Position numbers and translations under genes: made by a program. Below, one piece after another: positions 1 through 6,862 of a DNA stretch of 8,379 nucleotides. The DNA is from Pseudomonadota bacterium (lineage in GTDB: Bacteria > Pseudomonadota > Gammaproteobacteria > Burkholderiales > Ferrovaceae), in the NCBI GenBank assembly GCA_021794775.1, contig JAJYQG010000009.1, forward strand, positions 1-8,379, read 5' to 3'. A model generated the notes under the pieces. That model was not told the DNA's origin. It did no database searches and saw only the letters and a program-made list of their open reading frames with translations. Every line of letters begins with the position of its first letter. The first letter of the stretch is position 1.

Positions 1-690
1 CCAGGCGTGCAACGGCAAAATCCCGGCCTTGGCACCAAAACCAGCCAGGGCCAGGAGAAATACCAGATTGGTCCGTGTCGATGAAAGATGGGCATGACGC
101 ATGCTCTCGAAGGCAACATCGCCGCCCTGGGCCAGCAACGCAAAAGCAGCCACCAAGGTGAGTGCCCCCAGGTGGGCCATCAACAGATACAGGTAGCCAG
201 CCTGGCGGATCTCATCGATGTCATGGTCGAGCACCACCAAAAACCAGGAGGTCAGAGCCATGAATTCCCAGGCCACCATGAAAGTGTAGGCATCATCGGC
301 CAATATGACCCATCCCATGGCGGCCATGAAACCGGGATAACCTACCGCAACCCGTCGAAACGTCGCCGGCTGATCCCGGCTCATGGCCGCAAAATAGCCG
401 GTGGCGTACAGCGCTACGCCGACAGCCACCCAGCCCAGCAACACCAGAAAAAAAGCCGCCAACGGATCGAGCCGGAAATGCAACGCCAGTCCGGGAATGC
501 CTGCCGGCAAGACCAGCGTTTCCACCCCGCCCTCCCAGCAAGACAACCGCACCGCCAGGATCGCCGCACTCAGAGCCAGCAACGGAAAGAGCAAACGCCG
601 CCACAACCTGGGGGGCAACAGAAAACCCAGAACCCCACAGCCCAGCCACCCCAACAGGAGGATGACCATGGTAGGCAGCGCATGGGGCAT
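1..690 (-). CDS. HyfB/HycC-type proton-translocating membrane subunit (hydrogenase-4 subunit B-like), 3' part outside window
   Basis: The first 230 residues are visible; the gene runs off the left edge. The protein belongs to the antiporter-like family of NuoL/NuoM/HyfB/HycC, inner-membrane subunits that move protons or sodium in complex I and group 4 hydrogenase complexes. Seen: several hydrophobic segments, a WEFMALTSW motif with Glu142 matching the conserved fifth-helix glutamate, and a GFGAKAGILPLHAW stretch (217-230) with Lys221 matching the conserved seventh-helix lysine. The last motif resembles HyfB/HycC (GFGAKAG.-PLHSW) more than NuoL. The ATG at 690 lies one base after the stop of the upstream ribbon-helix-helix gene, with only a weak GGGA as ribosome site, so translational coupling is likely. 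Whether a hydrogenase, a formate lyase or another partner complex follows cannot be seen. Family assignment is firm; the exact complex is inference. Confidence 0.85.
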   Translation of the reverse strand, partial: MPHALPTMVILLLGWLGCGVLGFLLPPRLWRRLLFPLLALSAAILAVRLSCWEGGVETLVLPAGIPGLALHFRLDPLAAFFLVLLGWVAVGVALYATGYFAAMSRDQPATFRRVAVGYPGFMAAMGWVILADDAYTFMVAWEFMALTSWFLVVLDHDIDEIRQAGYLYLLMAHLGALTLVAAFALLAQGGDVAFESMRHAHLSSTRTNLVFLLALAGFGAKAGILPLHAW

Positions 691-691
691 G

Positions 692-883
692 TCAGTCCCG
701 TGTCATCCCGTTGCGCGGCATGCGCGCAATCTGCTCGGTCCCGCCATGGGTATGGATGAATTCCCGTACCATCTGACGCACCACCTGGGAAGGGGTTTGA
801 TCGTGCAAACGGCAGATTTCTTCAAAAATCTCTTTTTTAACGGGGTCGATCAGGACGCTCAGACGAACCGTTCTGTTTTCCAT
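692..883 (-). CDS. small ribbon-helix-helix (CopG/Arc-type) DNA-binding protein
   Basis: A 63-residue protein. Residues 2-10 (ENRTVRLSV) form the expected N-terminal beta strand with alternating polar side chains. Two helices follow (about 13-28 and 31-46), with the turn at HDQTPSQVVR, the usual RHH layout. Such proteins bind DNA as dimers and repress their own operon, or act as antitoxins. The ATG at 883 is chosen because GGAAGA lies 9 bases upstream and the beta strand begins straight after it; a TTG at 904 would add seven residues (MHGRLNA). The charged tail (about 47-63) is probably disordered. No toxin gene is adjacent: the next gene, one base downstream, is the HyfB-like subunit, so a regulator role for that operon is more likely than antitoxin. 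Specific targets are unknown. Confidence 0.75.
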   Translation of the reverse strand: MENRTVRLSVLIDPVKKEIFEEICRLHDQTPSQVVRQMVREFIHTHGGTEQIARMPRNGMTRD

Positions 884-924
884 GGCATTTAATCTTCCAT
901 GCAAGTTTCATCACATATTATTTC

Positions 925-953
925 ATGCTACTCCTACCTCCCATGCTTGGCAA
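925..953 (-). promoter_or_regulatory. candidate sigma70 promoter for the RHH/HyfB-like operon
   Basis: Read on the minus strand: TTGCCA (953-948, five of six to consensus), a 17-base spacer, then TAGCAT (930-925, four of six). Transcription would start near 918, giving a leader of about 35 bases before the regulator ATG at 883. Found by eye only; no other minus-strand pair in the gap looked better. Confidence 0.4.
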
Positions 954-956
954 GTT

Positions 957-982
957 CGGTGATGCCGACGGTGATGCCGACG
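957..982. repeat. 12-bp direct tandem repeat (about 2.2 copies)
   Basis: The unit gtgatgccgacg occurs twice without mismatch (959-970 and 971-982), and period 12 extends left to 957. It lies four bases upstream of the candidate -35 box of the ribbon-helix-helix gene. It may be an operator pair or a simple slippage duplication. Confidence 0.9.
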
Positions 983-1079
983 CGAATACATGTTAAGTTT
1001 TCCCAAATCAAACGTTAATCCCTGGCTAAGTTCCTTGCCCCATCATGCTCTCCATCACCACGCTTTCAAGGAGACCAGC

Positions 1080-1817
1080 ATGATCCCCAACCCGACCCAA
1101 TCCGGCAAGGTTCCTGCCATCACCCCGGTCTACTGGACCCTTGCCCTGGCCGCGGCAACGCTGGCTGAAACCGCCGGCAGGTCCGGAGCCGCGGCGCTCA
1201 ACCTTGATGAGCACCAGACCCTGGGGCTGCTCGCCCTGGCGTTCGCCATCAGCCTGATGGGACAATGGACCGCACGGACCTTTCGTCCCTGGCTTTATTG
1301 GACGACCATGCTTGGGGCGACCTTGCTGGGCAATGCCGTGGCCGATCAAGCCCGTTCCCTGAGCACCCTGACCGAACCCGCCCTCATCGCACTCGGTGTC
1401 TGTCTGCTGGCGACCATTCTGGCCTTCTGGAAACTGATCTCGGGTCACATCTCCCCTTCTCGACCACAACACCGTGACGAACCCTTGTACTGGATGGCCA
1501 TCCTCATTTCCGAAACCCTGGGCACCCTGCTCGGAGACTGGACGGCTCATGCATGGGGCAACGAACGCCCATTCCTGTTGCTTGGATTGGGCGCGATTGC
1601 CGCCATCCTGTACACCAGGACATCGTTGTCACGGACTGTGCTATTCTGCTCGACCCTGGTTCTGTTGCGACCCTTCGGCGCGGATATTGGCGAGCTTCTC
1701 GGCAATCCTCTGGCCCTCGGCGGGTTCGATATGAGCCACTTGAGCGCTTCGGTTAGCGCACTGGTGTTCATGGCTTTGGTGCTGGCCGGTTTTCGTCAGC
1801 AGACCCGCCCGGTCTGA
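1080..1817 (+). CDS. DUF347 / COG4705 four-repeat integral membrane protein
   Basis: A 245-residue hydrophobic protein of unknown function. It matches the DUF347 family: four tandem units, each of two membrane segments with a conserved Trp near the start of the first. Seen: YWTLALAAATLAETAG (18-33), YWTTMLGATLLGNAVAD (73-89), YWMAILISETLGTLLGDW (137-154) and LFCSTLVLLRPFGADIGEL (188-206). The fourth unit has Cys190 where Trp is expected. Eight membrane helices are likely. The ATG at 1080 has AAGGAG at 1068-1073, six bases upstream. The frame is open upstream to an ATG at 990, which would add 30 residues including HHALHHH, but that start has no ribosome site. The SDR gene follows after 41 bases on the same strand, so the two may be co-transcribed. 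No clear promoter was found in 884-1079 for this strand. Family confident, function unknown. Confidence 0.85.
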   Translation: MIPNPTQSGKVPAITPVYWTLALAAATLAETAGRSGAAALNLDEHQTLGLLALAFAISLMGQWTARTFRPWLYWTTMLGATLLGNAVADQARSLSTLTEPALIALGVCLLATILAFWKLISGHISPSRPQHRDEPLYWMAILISETLGTLLGDWTAHAWGNERPFLLLGLGAIAAILYTRTSLSRTVLFCSTLVLLRPFGADIGELLGNPLALGGFDMSHLSASVSALVFMALVLAGFRQQTRPV

Positions 1818-1823
1818 GTTAAG

Positions 1824-1844
1824 CATCGAGGCCGATCGTCGATG
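1824..1844 (+). repeat. short inverted repeat between DUF347 and SDR genes
   Basis: CATCGA (1824-1829) and TCGATG (1839-1844) could form a six-pair stem with a nine-base loop containing CGATCG. There is no T run after it, so it is not a standard terminator. It overlaps the start of the SDR ribosome site (GGAGAGA, 1844-1850) and could influence that start, or be chance. Confidence 0.35.
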
Positions 1845-1858
1845 GAGAGATGTGACGT

Positions 1859-2602
1859 ATGGAATTTGCGGATCGCGTGATCCTGGTCACCGGGGCCAGT
1901 TCCGGACTTGGACGCCATGCTGCCCGGGCCCTGGCCCTTGCCGGTGCCACTGTTGTCTTGTTGGGTCGTCATGAAAAACGCCTGGATGGAGTCTACGACG
2001 ATATTCTGGCGGCCGGGGGGGCGCAGCCGGTAATCATGCCCTTCGATCTTGCTGAAGCCGATGATCCCCGCTTCAATGCCCTGGCCGCTACCCTGGCCCA
2101 TCAACTCGGGCGCCTCGATGGCATCCTGCACAGTGCCGCCCAATTCATCAAGCTGAGCAAACTGGAACATCAGCGACTGAAGCATTGGGAAGCTGCTTTT
2201 GCCACCAACCTGATGGCCCCCTTCGCCCTCACCCGCGCCTGCCTGCCTTTGCTGGAAGGCGCCGAAGATGCGGCCGTGCTCTTCAGCGCCGAAGAGCATG
2301 GACTCAATCCGGGCCCCTACTGGGGCGGCTTTGGTTTATCCCAGGCTGCGCTCATCGCTTTGGCAGAACTGTTTGCCGCAGAGCACCAAGACAATCCCAA
2401 CTTGCGCTTCAATGTGCTGATCCCGGGACCGGTGTCCTCTCCCATGCGCCACCGCACCCATCCTGGCGAAGTTCCTGAGAATCTCCCCAAACCGGAGTCC
2501 TTGCTGCCTTTTTATCTGACCTGGCTCGGCCCGCAAAGCCGTGGCCGGAGCGGTGAAGTAATCCGGCCTGACCTCGGTTATGACCCTTCACGCCAGGACT
2601 GA
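1859..2602 (+). CDS. YciK-like short-chain dehydrogenase/reductase family protein, catalytic residues replaced
   Basis: A 247-residue single-domain Rossmann protein, collinear with YciK of Escherichia coli. Seen: glycine-rich TGASSGLG (11-18), Arg37 after the second strand (as in NADP-preferring SDRs), Asp63 at the adenine position, Asn117 (NLMAPF) at the tetrad Asn, and a C-terminal part (PFYLTWLGPQSR, 217-228) like the PLYLWLMGDDSR of YciK. The active site departs from the family: the usual YxxxK is F158-G-L-S-Q162, the Ser 13 residues earlier is Glu145, and the NAG motif is SAA (92-94). A nucleotide could still bind, but classical SDR catalysis is unlikely; this is inference from alignment by eye. 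The start at 1859 has GGAGAGA at 1844-1850. The 3' end overlaps radA, on the opposite strand, by 25 bases. The true substrate or partner is unknown. Confidence 0.85.
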   Translation: MEFADRVILVTGASSGLGRHAARALALAGATVVLLGRHEKRLDGVYDDILAAGGAQPVIMPFDLAEADDPRFNALAATLAHQLGRLDGILHSAAQFIKLSKLEHQRLKHWEAAFATNLMAPFALTRACLPLLEGAEDAAVLFSAEEHGLNPGPYWGGFGLSQAALIALAELFAAEHQDNPNLRFNVLIPGPVSSPMRHRTHPGEVPENLPKPESLLPFYLTWLGPQSRGRSGEVIRPDLGYDPSRQD

Positions 2603-3951
2603 ATGGCTTCTTCCACCCGCTCCACGGGCAACACACGAATCCCTTCCGGAGCTTGACGCGGGGCGTTGGCACGGGGCATGAGAGCCACGCCGAACCCCAG
2701 TTTGGCCGCCTCTCGCAAACGCTCCTGCCCACGCTGAACCGGCCTCACCTCGCCGGCCAACCCCACTTCGCCAAACACCACCCAATCGCTGGGCAGCGGA
2801 CGGTTGCGCAAGCTCGACACCAAAGCCAGCAGGATGGCCAGATCAGCTGCAGGCTCAGCAATACGAACCCCGGCCACCGCATTGACAAACACATCCTGGC
2901 TGCCGCAGGAAATGCCCCCGTGACGATGCAACACCGCCAACAGCAAGGCCAGACGGTTTTGCTCGAGCCCCACCGTCAGTCGGCGCGGAATGCCGCTGGC
3001 GCTGTCATCGAGCAAGGCCTGAATTTCCACAGCCAGCGGGCGCGAGCCTTCCAGCGTCACCGTGGTACAGGAACCCGGCACCGGGTTGGCATGGCGCGAC
3101 AAAAACAGCGCCGATGGGTTGCTCACTTCACGCAATCCGGATTCGGTCATGCCAAAAACACCCAGCTCATTGACGGCGCCAAAACGGTTTTTGATGGCGC
3201 GAACCAGTCGGTAACTGGAACTGCCATCCCCTTCGAAATACAACACCGTATCGACCATATGTTCAAGGACACGGGGGCCTGCCAGGGTCCCCTCTTTGGT
3301 GACATGACCCACCAGCACCACCACCGGTCCTCCGGCTTTGGCCATGCGCGTCAAGCGCGCAGCGCACTCGCGCACCTGGGATACAGAACCGGGCGCCGCT
3401 TCCAGCGCATCGCTGTAGAGGGTCTGGATGGAATCGATCACCACGAGCTGCGGCGCATGCCGCGCCACCACTTCAAGGATGCTTTCCAGCCGGGTTTCGG
3501 CCAGCAAGGCCAATGCCGCCCGCGACAACTGAAGCCGACGCGCCCGCTCGGCTACCTGCTCTGCCGATTCTTCGCCGGTAACATACAGCACGGGACAGGT
3601 CTCACCCATATAGGCCAACGCCTGCAACAGCAACGTCGATTTGCCAATGCCAGGATCGCCACCGAGCAGCACCACCGACCCCGGCACAAAACCACCTCCC
3701 AGCACGCGATCAAACTCGGCCAGCCCGGACGGCCAACGCTGCCAGGATTCAGCCTCGACATCGGCAAGATGCCGGATGGCCGCCGCCGGGGCCAACGCCA
3801 GACCGGCATGTCCCTGACGGGAAGGTTTGGTGCCTTGGGTGCGGAATTCGACCAGGGTGTTCCAGGCTTGGCAATGGGGGCATTGGCCTTGCCAACGCGG
3901 GGTCTCACCACCGCATTCACGGCAGGCAAAGACCGATTTCTCGCGTGCCAT
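2578..3951 (-). CDS. radA: DNA repair protein RadA (Sms)
   Basis: A 457-residue protein, close to the usual 450-460. RadA is a hexameric RecA-like helicase that promotes branch migration of recombination intermediates in the cytoplasm. Seen: an N-terminal C4 zinc finger (Cys10, Cys13, Cys24, Cys27), Walker A GGDPGIGKS (97-105), Walker B LVVIDS (169-174), the RadA-specific KNRFG motif (254-258), and a C-terminal Lon-protease-like domain from about 285 to the end. All key parts are present. It is the last gene of the minus-strand block: the ATG at 3951 lies five bases after the dnaB stop without a strong ribosome site, suggesting coupling to dnaB translation. The 3' end overlaps the convergent SDR gene, and no U-tract terminator follows the stop. 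Assignment is secure. Confidence 0.98.
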   Translation of the reverse strand: MAREKSVFACRECGGETPRWQGQCPHCQAWNTLVEFRTQGTKPSRQGHAGLALAPAAAIRHLADVEAESWQRWPSGLAEFDRVLGGGFVPGSVVLLGGDPGIGKSTLLLQALAYMGETCPVLYVTGEESAEQVAERARRLQLSRAALALLAETRLESILEVVARHAPQLVVIDSIQTLYSDALEAAPGSVSQVRECAARLTRMAKAGGPVVVLVGHVTKEGTLAGPRVLEHMVDTVLYFEGDGSSSYRLVRAIKNRFGAVNELGVFGMTESGLREVSNPSALFLSRHANPVPGSCTTVTLEGSRPLAVEIQALLDDSASGIPRRLTVGLEQNRLALLLAVLHRHGGISCGSQDVFVNAVAGVRIAEPAADLAILLALVSSLRNRPLPSDWVVFGEVGLAGEVRPVQRGQERLREAAKLGFGVALMPRANAPRQAPEGIRVLPVERVEEAIQSWREGS

Positions 3952-3956
3952 GGCGC

Positions 3957-5339
3957 TCAGCCGTACGCCCCGCCATTGTAGGCATGGGCAAAGTTTTCAA
4001 AGCGCGTGTAATGGTTGAGAAAGGTCAGGCGCACCGTACCCACCGGACCATTCCGTTGTTTACCGATGATGACTTCAGCAGTGCCTTTGTCCGGGCTGTT
4101 TTCGTTGTAAACCTCGTCGCGGTAAATGAACAGGATCACATCGGCATCCTGCTCGATGGCGCCCGATTCGCGCAGGTCCGACATCATGGGGCGCTTGTTG
4201 GGACGCTGTTCAACGCTGCGGTTGAGCTGCGACAAGGCCACCACAGGAACCCGAAGTTCTTTGGCCAATGCCTTGAGGGATCTTGAAATTTCAGAAATTT
4301 CCGTCGCCCGGTTTTCGCCAGCACTGGCGCTCGACATGAGCTGCAGATAATCGACCACCAAAAGACCCAAGCCACCATATTGACGGTGCAAACGACGGGC
4401 ACGGGCACGCAGATCCAGGGGGTTGAGGGCAGCGGTTTCGTCGATTTCCATGGGAGACTGACTGAGATCCCCCATGGCACGGGTCAGGCGACTAAAATCC
4501 TCCGCCTGCATACGCCCGGTTCGCAGGCTCTGCTGATCGATGCGTCCATGCAGGCTCAAAAGACGCAACGCCAGTTGACCCGAGGACATTTCCATACTGA
4601 AAACCCCGACCGGCAGCTTGGCTTCCAGCGCCACATGGGCCGCCATGTTGAGCGCCAACGCGGTTTTTCCCATGGAAGGACGGCCGGCGACGATCACCAG
4701 ATCCCCAGGTTGCAGACCTGCCGTCATCTTGTCGAGGTCGGTGAATCCGGTTGGAACGCCGGTCACCGGATCATGATGGCCGGCACGGTAAAGTTCGTTG
4801 ATGCGATCCACCGTTTCCACCATGGCGTGGCTGATGGCGCGAAAACCCTGATTGCCCCGGGTGCCATGTTCGGCAATTTGAAAAATACGCGATTCTGCTT
4901 CGTCGAGCAGCGTTCGGGCGCTTCGACCGGCGGGCGCGTAAGCGCCTTCGGTGATTTCGGTCCCGGCTTTGGCCAAACTGCGCATGAGAGCCCGTTCGCG
5001 CACGATCTCGGCATAACGCCGGATGTTGGCTGCACTCGGCGTGCTGTTGGCCATGGCCGCCAAATAGGCCATGCCCCCCACTGCGGCCAGATCACCCCGT
5101 TGGTCGAGGCTGTCCACCAGTGTCAACAGGTCAGCGGGTTTGTCCTGCGCCAGCAGGTCCAGAATGGTACGGTAGATGCGCCGATGGTCGTCGCGATAAA
5201 AATCTGCTTCGGCGAGCAAGTCGCCGATTTTGTCCCAAGCTCCATTGTCCAGCAACAGGCCACCCAGAACTGCCTGTTCCGCCTCGATGCTGTGAGGCGG
5301 AACACGCAGGAGATCCAGCGTGGCGCTGTCCCCGTCCAT
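3957..5339 (-). CDS. dnaB: replicative DNA helicase DnaB
   Basis: A 460-residue protein of normal length, the hexameric 5'-3' helicase that unwinds DNA ahead of the replisome. Seen: N-terminal DnaB domain (about 12-115, from PPHSIEAEQAVLGGLLLD), linker, then the RecA-like C-terminal domain with Walker A GRPSMGKT (219-226), Walker B LLVVDYLQLM (326-335), the DLRESGAIEQDAD segment (388-400), and KQRNGPVG (427-434), which carries the family's conserved arginine region. There is no intein insertion, a common feature of DnaB elsewhere. The ATG at 5339 is 11 bases after the rplI stop; no good ribosome site is visible there. Its place after rpsR-rplI is a widespread arrangement, and here radA follows within five bases. 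Assignment is secure. Confidence 0.98.
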   Translation of the reverse strand: MDGDSATLDLLRVPPHSIEAEQAVLGGLLLDNGAWDKIGDLLAEADFYRDDHRRIYRTILDLLAQDKPADLLTLVDSLDQRGDLAAVGGMAYLAAMANSTPSAANIRRYAEIVRERALMRSLAKAGTEITEGAYAPAGRSARTLLDEAESRIFQIAEHGTRGNQGFRAISHAMVETVDRINELYRAGHHDPVTGVPTGFTDLDKMTAGLQPGDLVIVAGRPSMGKTALALNMAAHVALEAKLPVGVFSMEMSSGQLALRLLSLHGRIDQQSLRTGRMQAEDFSRLTRAMGDLSQSPMEIDETAALNPLDLRARARRLHRQYGGLGLLVVDYLQLMSSASAGENRATEISEISRSLKALAKELRVPVVALSQLNRSVEQRPNKRPMMSDLRESGAIEQDADVILFIYRDEVYNENSPDKGTAEVIIGKQRNGPVGTVRLTFLNHYTRFENFAHAYNGGAYG

Positions 5340-5350
5340 GGCGATGAACG

Positions 5351-5797
5351 TTATTCGCCGAGCACGGAAACGGTGATGTCGGCCGTCACATCGCTGTGCA
5401 GAGCGAGGGTCACTCCATGGTCGCCAACCATCTTGAGCGGGCCTTCGGGCATGCGCACTTCGGATTTATGGGCTTCAAAACCCATGGCTTGCAACGCAGC
5501 CACGATGTCGTGGTTGGTCACCGATCCAAACAAGCGGCCATCCACTCCAGCCTTCTGAACCACTTGAACGGTCAGTCCGGCCAGTTTTTCAGCACGGCCC
5601 TGAGCGACCACCAACTGCTCGACTTGTTGCTTTTCGAGTTCGGCACGGCGCGCATCGAACAAGGCCCGGTTATGGGTCGTGGCACGTTTGGCCTTGCCCG
5701 TAGGAATCAGGTAATTGCGGGCATAGCCGTCCTTGACCTTGACAATGTCACCCAGTTGACCGAGGTTGACCACCTTTTCCATCAGAATGATTTCCAT
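5351..5797 (-). CDS. rplI: 50S ribosomal protein L9
   Basis: A 148-residue protein with the bacterial L9 pattern: an N-terminal rRNA-binding domain with the signature [20 protein letters not shown] (residues 16-35), a long connecting helix (about 41-75), and a C-terminal domain with [12 protein letters not shown]9 binds 23S rRNA near the L1 stalk and supports reading-frame maintenance. The ATG at 5797 is preceded by a purine-rich ribosome site (GAGGAAGG, about three to ten bases upstream). It lies 17 bases after the rpsR stop and 11 bases before dnaB, within one apparent operon. Nothing unusual seen. Confidence 0.98.
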   Translation of the reverse strand: MEIILMEKVVNLGQLGDIVKVKDGYARNYLIPTGKAKRATTHNRALFDARRAELEKQQVEQLVVAQGRAEKLAGLTVQVVQKAGVDGRLFGSVTNHDIVAALQAMGFEAHKSEVRMPEGPLKMVGDHGVTLALHSDVTADITVSVLGE

Positions 5798-5814
5798 GAT
5801 CCTTCCTCTTCCAA

Positions 5815-6087
5815 TCAGTGCAAGTCGGTATAGGGCAACAGGGCCAGGAAACGGGCGCGTTTGATCGCGGTACCGAGCTGGCGCTGGAAACGGGATTTGG
5901 TTCCGGTGATACGGGCCGGAATGATCTTGCCGTTTTCGTTGACGAAATCCTTCAACAACTCAACGTCTTTGTAATCCACCCATTCCATTTTCTCCGCCGT
6001 AAAACGACAGAACTTACGGCGCCGAAACATTCCGCCGCGATTGCCGCCACGCGGCTCTTTTTTGGCATCTTTCCTGCTGTTCTTCAT
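5815..6087 (-). CDS. rpsR: 30S ribosomal protein S18
   Basis: A 90-residue protein. The conserved core runs from FRRRKFCRF (21-29) through [11 protein letters not shown] (38-48), [14 protein letters not shown] (51-64) and [20 protein letters not shown] (69-88). Cys27 is the single conserved cysteine of the proteobacterial form. S18 forms a heterodimer with S6 on the platform of the small subunit, matching its place near rpsF. The ATG at 6087 is chosen because it overlaps the priB stop as ATGA, has GGAG ten bases upstream, and gives the usual length; the open frame further upstream is priB sequence read in another frame. The basic N-terminus (1-20) is typical of the family. Confidence 0.98.
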   Translation of the reverse strand: MKNSRKDAKKEPRGGNRGGMFRRRKFCRFTAEKMEWVDYKDVELLKDFVNENGKIIPARITGTKSRFQRQLGTAIKRARFLALLPYTDLH

Positions 6088-6395
6088 GATTTCGTTTCTC
6101 CATCCATCAATTGATAAGCCTTGGCTCTCAAAACCCACTGGCGACTCAGGCGGCTCGGATGAGCCAGAAAACCCCGACACGCCAGTCTTTGTCCTACCGC
6201 TATGGCGCCCAACTCCTGGGCAATGGCACCGGCACCACGCACGCGAAACACGAATTCGGTGATAACCGGACGATGATCCTCTTCCTGGGTTGATCGATGC
6301 TGCAATTCCAGATCGATCACAGCAACCCCGGCTGGGGTATGACGCAACGGCTCAATGGCCGTTACCACCCCTTCGAGCACCACCGTATTGCGCAT
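6084..6395 (-). CDS. priB: primosomal replication protein PriB
   Basis: A 103-residue single OB-fold protein related to SSB. PriB binds single-stranded DNA and stimulates PriA helicase during restart of collapsed replication forks. Seen: strand-rich N-terminal half with [19 protein letters not shown] (17-35), which matches the TPAG...LDI.L.H.S pattern of beta- and gammaproteobacterial PriB, and a C-terminal strand [12 protein letters not shown] (68-79). Its position between rpsF and rpsR is diagnostic. The ATG at 6395 shares a base with the rpsF stop (TGATG), and its own stop overlaps the rpsR start (ATGA), so the three genes look translationally coupled. It differs considerably from the E. 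coli protein, as is usual for this fast-evolving family. Confidence 0.93.
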   Translation of the reverse strand: MRNTVVLEGVVTAIEPLRHTPAGVAVIDLELQHRSTQEEDHRPVITEFVFRVRGAGAIAQELGAIAVGQRLACRGFLAHPSRLSRQWVLRAKAYQLMDGETKS

Positions 6396-6775
6396 CAGCG
6401 CGCAGCAGCCACCTCAGCAATGGGCTCAACCTCGCGTTCTTCGCGGGGTGCACGCTTTTCTTCGCGCATCATCGGGGAGGGTGATGTCACCGCATCCTTC
6501 ATCTGGATGGACATGTGACGCAACACCGCATCGTTGAAGCGGAAGGCGCTTTCAAGCTCGGTCAGGACAACCGGGGTGCACTCGATGTTCATGAGCACAT
6601 AATGGGCTTTGTGGATTTTCTGAATGGGGTAGGCCAACTGACGTCGCCCCCAGTCTTCCAGACGATGAACCACACCGCCACCCTGGGTAATCAGACCGCG
6701 GTAACGCTCCACCATGGCAGCGACCTGCTCGCTCTGATCGGGGTGAACGATGAAAACCACCTCGTAATGACGCAT
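6395..6775 (-). CDS. rpsF: 30S ribosomal protein S6
   Basis: A 126-residue protein with the S6 fold: [14 protein letters not shown] at the start, [13 protein letters not shown] (41-53), AHYVLMNIE (57-65) and [11 protein letters not shown] (78-88). S6 pairs with S18 on the 30S platform. The ATG at 6775 has a strong ribosome site (AAAAGGAG, five bases away); the open frame continues upstream into the tRNA-Leu gene and is an artefact there. Residues about 97-126 form a charged, low-complexity tail ([22 protein letters not shown]). Unlike the E. coli tail it ends in AAAR, not Glu-Glu, so RimK-type glutamate addition is less likely. It is the first protein gene of the block. Confidence 0.97.
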   Translation of the reverse strand: MRHYEVVFIVHPDQSEQVAAMVERYRGLITQGGGVVHRLEDWGRRQLAYPIQKIHKAHYVLMNIECTPVVLTELESAFRFNDAVLRHMSIQMKDAVTSPSPMMREEKRAPREEREVEPIAEVAAAR

Positions 6776-6794
6776 GACAACTCCTTTTGGGTAA

Positions 6795-6834
6795 GGCCGA
6801 AAACGGCCAAGCCGAAGAAATCCAGTTCTCCGGC
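6795..6834 (-). promoter_or_regulatory. structured rpsF mRNA leader: two adjacent hairpins
   Basis: On the minus-strand transcript a nine-pair stem, GCCGGAGAA with UUCUUCGGC (one G-U pair, six-base loop CUGGAU; 6834-6811), is followed by a second stem GGCCG-UUUU-CGGCC (6808-6795). Both lie between the tRNA-Leu 3' end and the rpsF ribosome site. Neither is followed by a U run, so termination is unlikely. Many bacteria carry an S6:S18-binding leader in this place; I cannot confirm that consensus here. Confidence 0.5.
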
Positions 6835-6862
6835 AAGGTTTCAACAAGGGTATAATCGTTGC

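Noticed and set aside
88..759. A 223-codon plus-strand frame over the antiporter gene
   Set aside because: Very rich in Gln, His and Arg, the typical antisense image of a hydrophobic membrane protein; the minus strand gives a clear HyfB-like protein.
692..904. A toxin-antitoxin locus based on the RHH protein
   Set aside because: No small toxin gene lies on either side; the neighbours are an antiporter subunit and a divergent DUF347 gene.
2543..2568. A seven-pair inverted repeat (GGCCGGA/TCCGGCC) ten bases beyond the radA stop
   Set aside because: It lies inside the SDR coding region and no U run follows on the minus-strand transcript, so a terminator call is not supported.
2653..3981. A 442-codon open frame antisense to radA
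   Set aside because: His- and Gln-rich, low in family features, and fully covered by an unmistakable radA gene on the other strand.
4285..4301. Two copies of the palindrome gaaatttc
   Set aside because: They encode the Glu-Ile-Ser repeat in a conserved part of DnaB and are explained by the protein sequence.
4380..5558. A 392-codon open frame antisense to dnaB and rplI
   Set aside because: Overlaps two conserved genes on the other strand and shows no domain of its own.
6851..6856. A perfect plus-strand TATAAT that could serve rnr
   Set aside because: No recognisable -35 box at 15-19 bases and no extended -10 motif; it would also need a leader running antisense through the tRNA. Left as an open possibility only.
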